Source of the DNA: Christiangramia crocea
Lineage (GTDB): Bacteria > Bacteroidota > Bacteroidia > Flavobacteriales > Flavobacteriaceae
Direction: 5' to 3'
Length of the DNA stretch: 64,000 nucleotides
Assembly (NCBI RefSeq): GCF_022410465.1
Contig: NZ_JAJSON010000008.1
Location: 1-64,000, forward strand
Shown here: piece after piece, positions 62,860-64,000 of the stretch
How the letters are laid out: every line of letters starts with the position of its first letter
Position numbering within the stretch: the stretch's first letter is position 1
The notes under the pieces: generated by a model
Database searches by the model: none
The model's input: only the letters and a program-made list of their open reading frames with translations
What the model was told of the DNA's origin: nothing
Translations under genes and position numbers: made by a program

Positions 62860-62992
62860 AACGCTAACAACGGTTATCACAAATAGCGGGTAACCTTTCA
62901 AAGAAAATAATTAACTTCACCAAAAAACCAGGTCTAAGCCGACAAGTTCGTATCCCTACTCCCGCTACTTGTGTTAACCGAGACCGTTGGCA
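62860..62992. repeat. Downstream attC-like imperfect palindrome of the Gabija element
   Basis: It starts AACGCTAAC (62860-62868) and ends CCGTTGGCA (62984-62992). The inner arms 62874-62890 and 62961-62977 are complementary at 15 of 17 positions; outer AACGG (62869-62873) pairs with CCGTT (62984-62988) with six extra bases on the right side only. A loop of about 70 nt closes it. Arm asymmetry and end boxes resemble an integron attC site. Confidence 0.6.
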
Positions 62993-63033
62993 AATATTTA
63001 AAATGATCCAATTAACGTTTTGAACTTAAAAAA

Positions 63034-63390
63034 TTGAATAAAGTTTTAAAAGTATTATTGATGTGGCTGCCTTCAGTTATAATTAGCCTGTTCTTTATTC
63101 CAAACGCACTGGATAAGATCCTTAACTCTGATCAAATGGATAAAATCGTGACCAATAGTACCATCATGATCAGTACAGGAATTTTCCTTTTGATAGCAAC
63201 AGGATTGTTCCTGTATAATAAAACTATACTCATCGGGACCACGCTCCTGGCTCTCTATATGACTTTTATAGTCTTCATTCATATGTACAAGGGAAAACCA
63301 TATGAGGTTGCAATTTTAATTGTGATGGCCACAATATTTGCCTCTTATATTAGAAAACCCCAATTGTTCTATCAAAAACAGGAATTGTAG
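63034..63390 (+). CDS. Small DoxX-like membrane protein
   Basis: A protein of up to 118 residues with four hydrophobic helices (MWLPSVIISLFFIPNALDKI; IMISTGIFLLIATGLFLY; ILIGTTLLALYMTFIVFIHM; YEVAILIVMATIFASYI). The pattern and the Asn-Ala-x-Asp-Lys-Ile after helix one resemble DoxX-like small membrane proteins; function unknown. TTG 63034 is the longest start; ATG 63061 removes nine residues and begins at the first helix. It lies 41 bp after the downstream palindrome of the Gabija element. Confidence 0.6.
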   Translation: MNKVLKVLLMWLPSVIISLFFIPNALDKILNSDQMDKIVTNSTIMISTGIFLLIATGLFLYNKTILIGTTLLALYMTFIVFIHMYKGKPYEVAILIVMATIFASYIRKPQLFYQKQEL

Positions 63391-63531
63391 ATTGATGATC
63401 AATAAGTTTGATTTGGCAATAGTAAACTAAAACAGGCGATACCGTTAGAAAGAAAAAATTGACCTGGCCAGCAAGCCATTTCTAAGGCATTAACTCGCAA
63501 TAATCGAAACGCTTGGCTGTAATTTAAAAAT

Positions 63532-64000
63532 ATGGATATAGAAAAAATCTTTCAAGACCTGAAGTTTGACTTACAATCGATAAACAGAAGAGCAAATGAA
63601 AGATTGCTAAAAGAAGAACAGATTAGGTCTAGTATTTATTGTTCTCTACGAAACCAGGGGTATATAGTTGCGGCAGAAAGGAATTATGATAAGAATTCAG
63701 AGGTTGAATGCGATTTGGTCTTTTGGGGAAATTCGAAATCAGAATCCTGGATGGAGATAAAAACTGCCAGGTATTCAAAAGCAATAAATGATGTTAGAAA
63801 ATTAGATAAATTCGGGAAGGATAGTTGGAATAACGGAGAAAAAGGTCAATTCAGAAGCTGGAAAAAGGATATTGAAAAATTTGATCTATTAAAAAATAAG
63901 GATGTTGGGAAATACTTTGTTCTTGTAGAACAATGCTTTGATGAATCACTATTTGATAAATTGTATTCACAGGATAGATATGAGATGAAACAGCTTTTCG
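63532..64000 (+). CDS. Hypothetical protein with PD-(D/E)XK-like motif (3' truncated by the window)
   Basis: An open frame from ATG 63532 to the window end (156 codons, no stop). It starts MDIEKIFQDLKFDLQSINRR, then EQIRSSIYCSLRNQGYIVAAE, and has EVECDLVFWGN followed by SWMEIKTARYSKA, the D...ExK arrangement of PD-(D/E)XK nuclease folds. The base composition is AT-rich, like the Gabija genes nearby. Function not known; a nuclease or a restriction-related protein is possible. Confidence 0.55.
   Translation, partial: MDIEKIFQDLKFDLQSINRRANERLLKEEQIRSSIYCSLRNQGYIVAAERNYDKNSEVECDLVFWGNSKSESWMEIKTARYSKAINDVRKLDKFGKDSWNNGEKGQFRSWKKDIEKFDLLKNKDVGKYFVLVEQCFDESLFDKLYSQDRYEMKQLF

Noticed and set aside
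63391-63531. A further attC-like site after the DoxX-like gene
   Set aside because: A GTTAG is present near 63445 but the complementary box TGCCAAC expected from the preceding junction is absent and no long palindrome forms.

Overview
The window is a chromosomal segment of a Bacteroidota bacterium, almost certainly a marine-type Flavobacteriaceae (a Gramella/Christiangramia-like genus is my guess, not verified). The evidence is the gliding genes gldE and gldD in the order mutY-ssb-gldE-gldD, many SPII lipoproteins, archaeal-type mevalonate and GGGP-prenyl genes, TTG starts, weak Shine-Dalgarno sites, and promoters of the Bacteroidota type (TTTG - 19 nt - TAnnTTTG). No rRNA, tRNA or CRISPR array was seen. 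No gene-free stretch exceeds 300 bases. The longest gaps (4324-4598, 23086-23381, 43262-43539) hold nothing I can name, apart from a possible small transcript in the last.

Layout. 1-5988: mutY (5' truncated), ssb, gldE, gldD, a permease, a DUF4199 protein and the rplU-rpmA ribosomal operon. 6181-9039: a secreted carboxylesterase facing an LVIVD-repeat lipoprotein. 9184-15972: a housekeeping block of miaB, a receiver-less sigma-54 activator, lptE, a TPR-like gene, secG and groES-groEL. 16046-23085: App1-like phosphatase, a two-subunit molybdenum hydroxylase (IorA/IorB type), an SRPBCC protein, an SLC13 carrier and an AraC regulator.

23382-37974 is an arsenosugar-type biosynthesis region: AhpD-like protein, radical SAM ArsS, rhodanese, CofC-like nucleotidyl/glycosyltransferase, purine nucleoside phosphorylase, ArsM methyltransferase, DUF547 lipoprotein, a second glycosyltransferase, a GH113-like glycosidase on the other strand, an FAD oxidoreductase, a membrane polyferredoxin and three glycosyltransferases. 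A REP-type transposase flanked by palindromes sits between the oxidoreductase and the polyferredoxin. The nucleoside phosphorylase carries Asp where 6-oxopurine-specific enzymes carry Asn, which fits removal of adenine from an arsinoyl-adenosine. A possible route is ArsM, ArsS, phosphorylase, CofC-like activation, then glycosyl transfer.

37964-50066 holds a fusion of XRE HTH, DUF4870 membrane segments and a serine beta-lactamase domain; a polyamine operon (arginine decarboxylase, agmatinase, deoxyhypusine-synthase-like enzyme); a pseudouridine synthase; a mevalonate-pathway operon (mvaD, mevalonate kinase, UbiA prenyltransferase); TspO; a BaiN-like flavoprotein; and a GDPD. 50214-56332 is a tight nine-gene operon of stress character: SDR, YetF, SemiSWEET, YqcI/YcgG, PaiB, LigD split into three separate proteins (phosphoesterase, ligase, polymerase) and DUF1989. 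It is followed by TerC, a small envelope protein and a Tat-exported PLP enzyme.

59346-62992 is the clearest accessory element: an AT-rich Gabija-type anti-phage operon (GajA OLD-nuclease, GajB helicase) bounded by two imperfect palindromes. Their ends behave like integron attC core sites: the upstream junction GTTAGCGTT is the exact complement of the 5' box AACGCTAAC of the downstream palindrome. The window ends in a DoxX-like membrane protein and a truncated gene with a PD-(D/E)XK-like motif.
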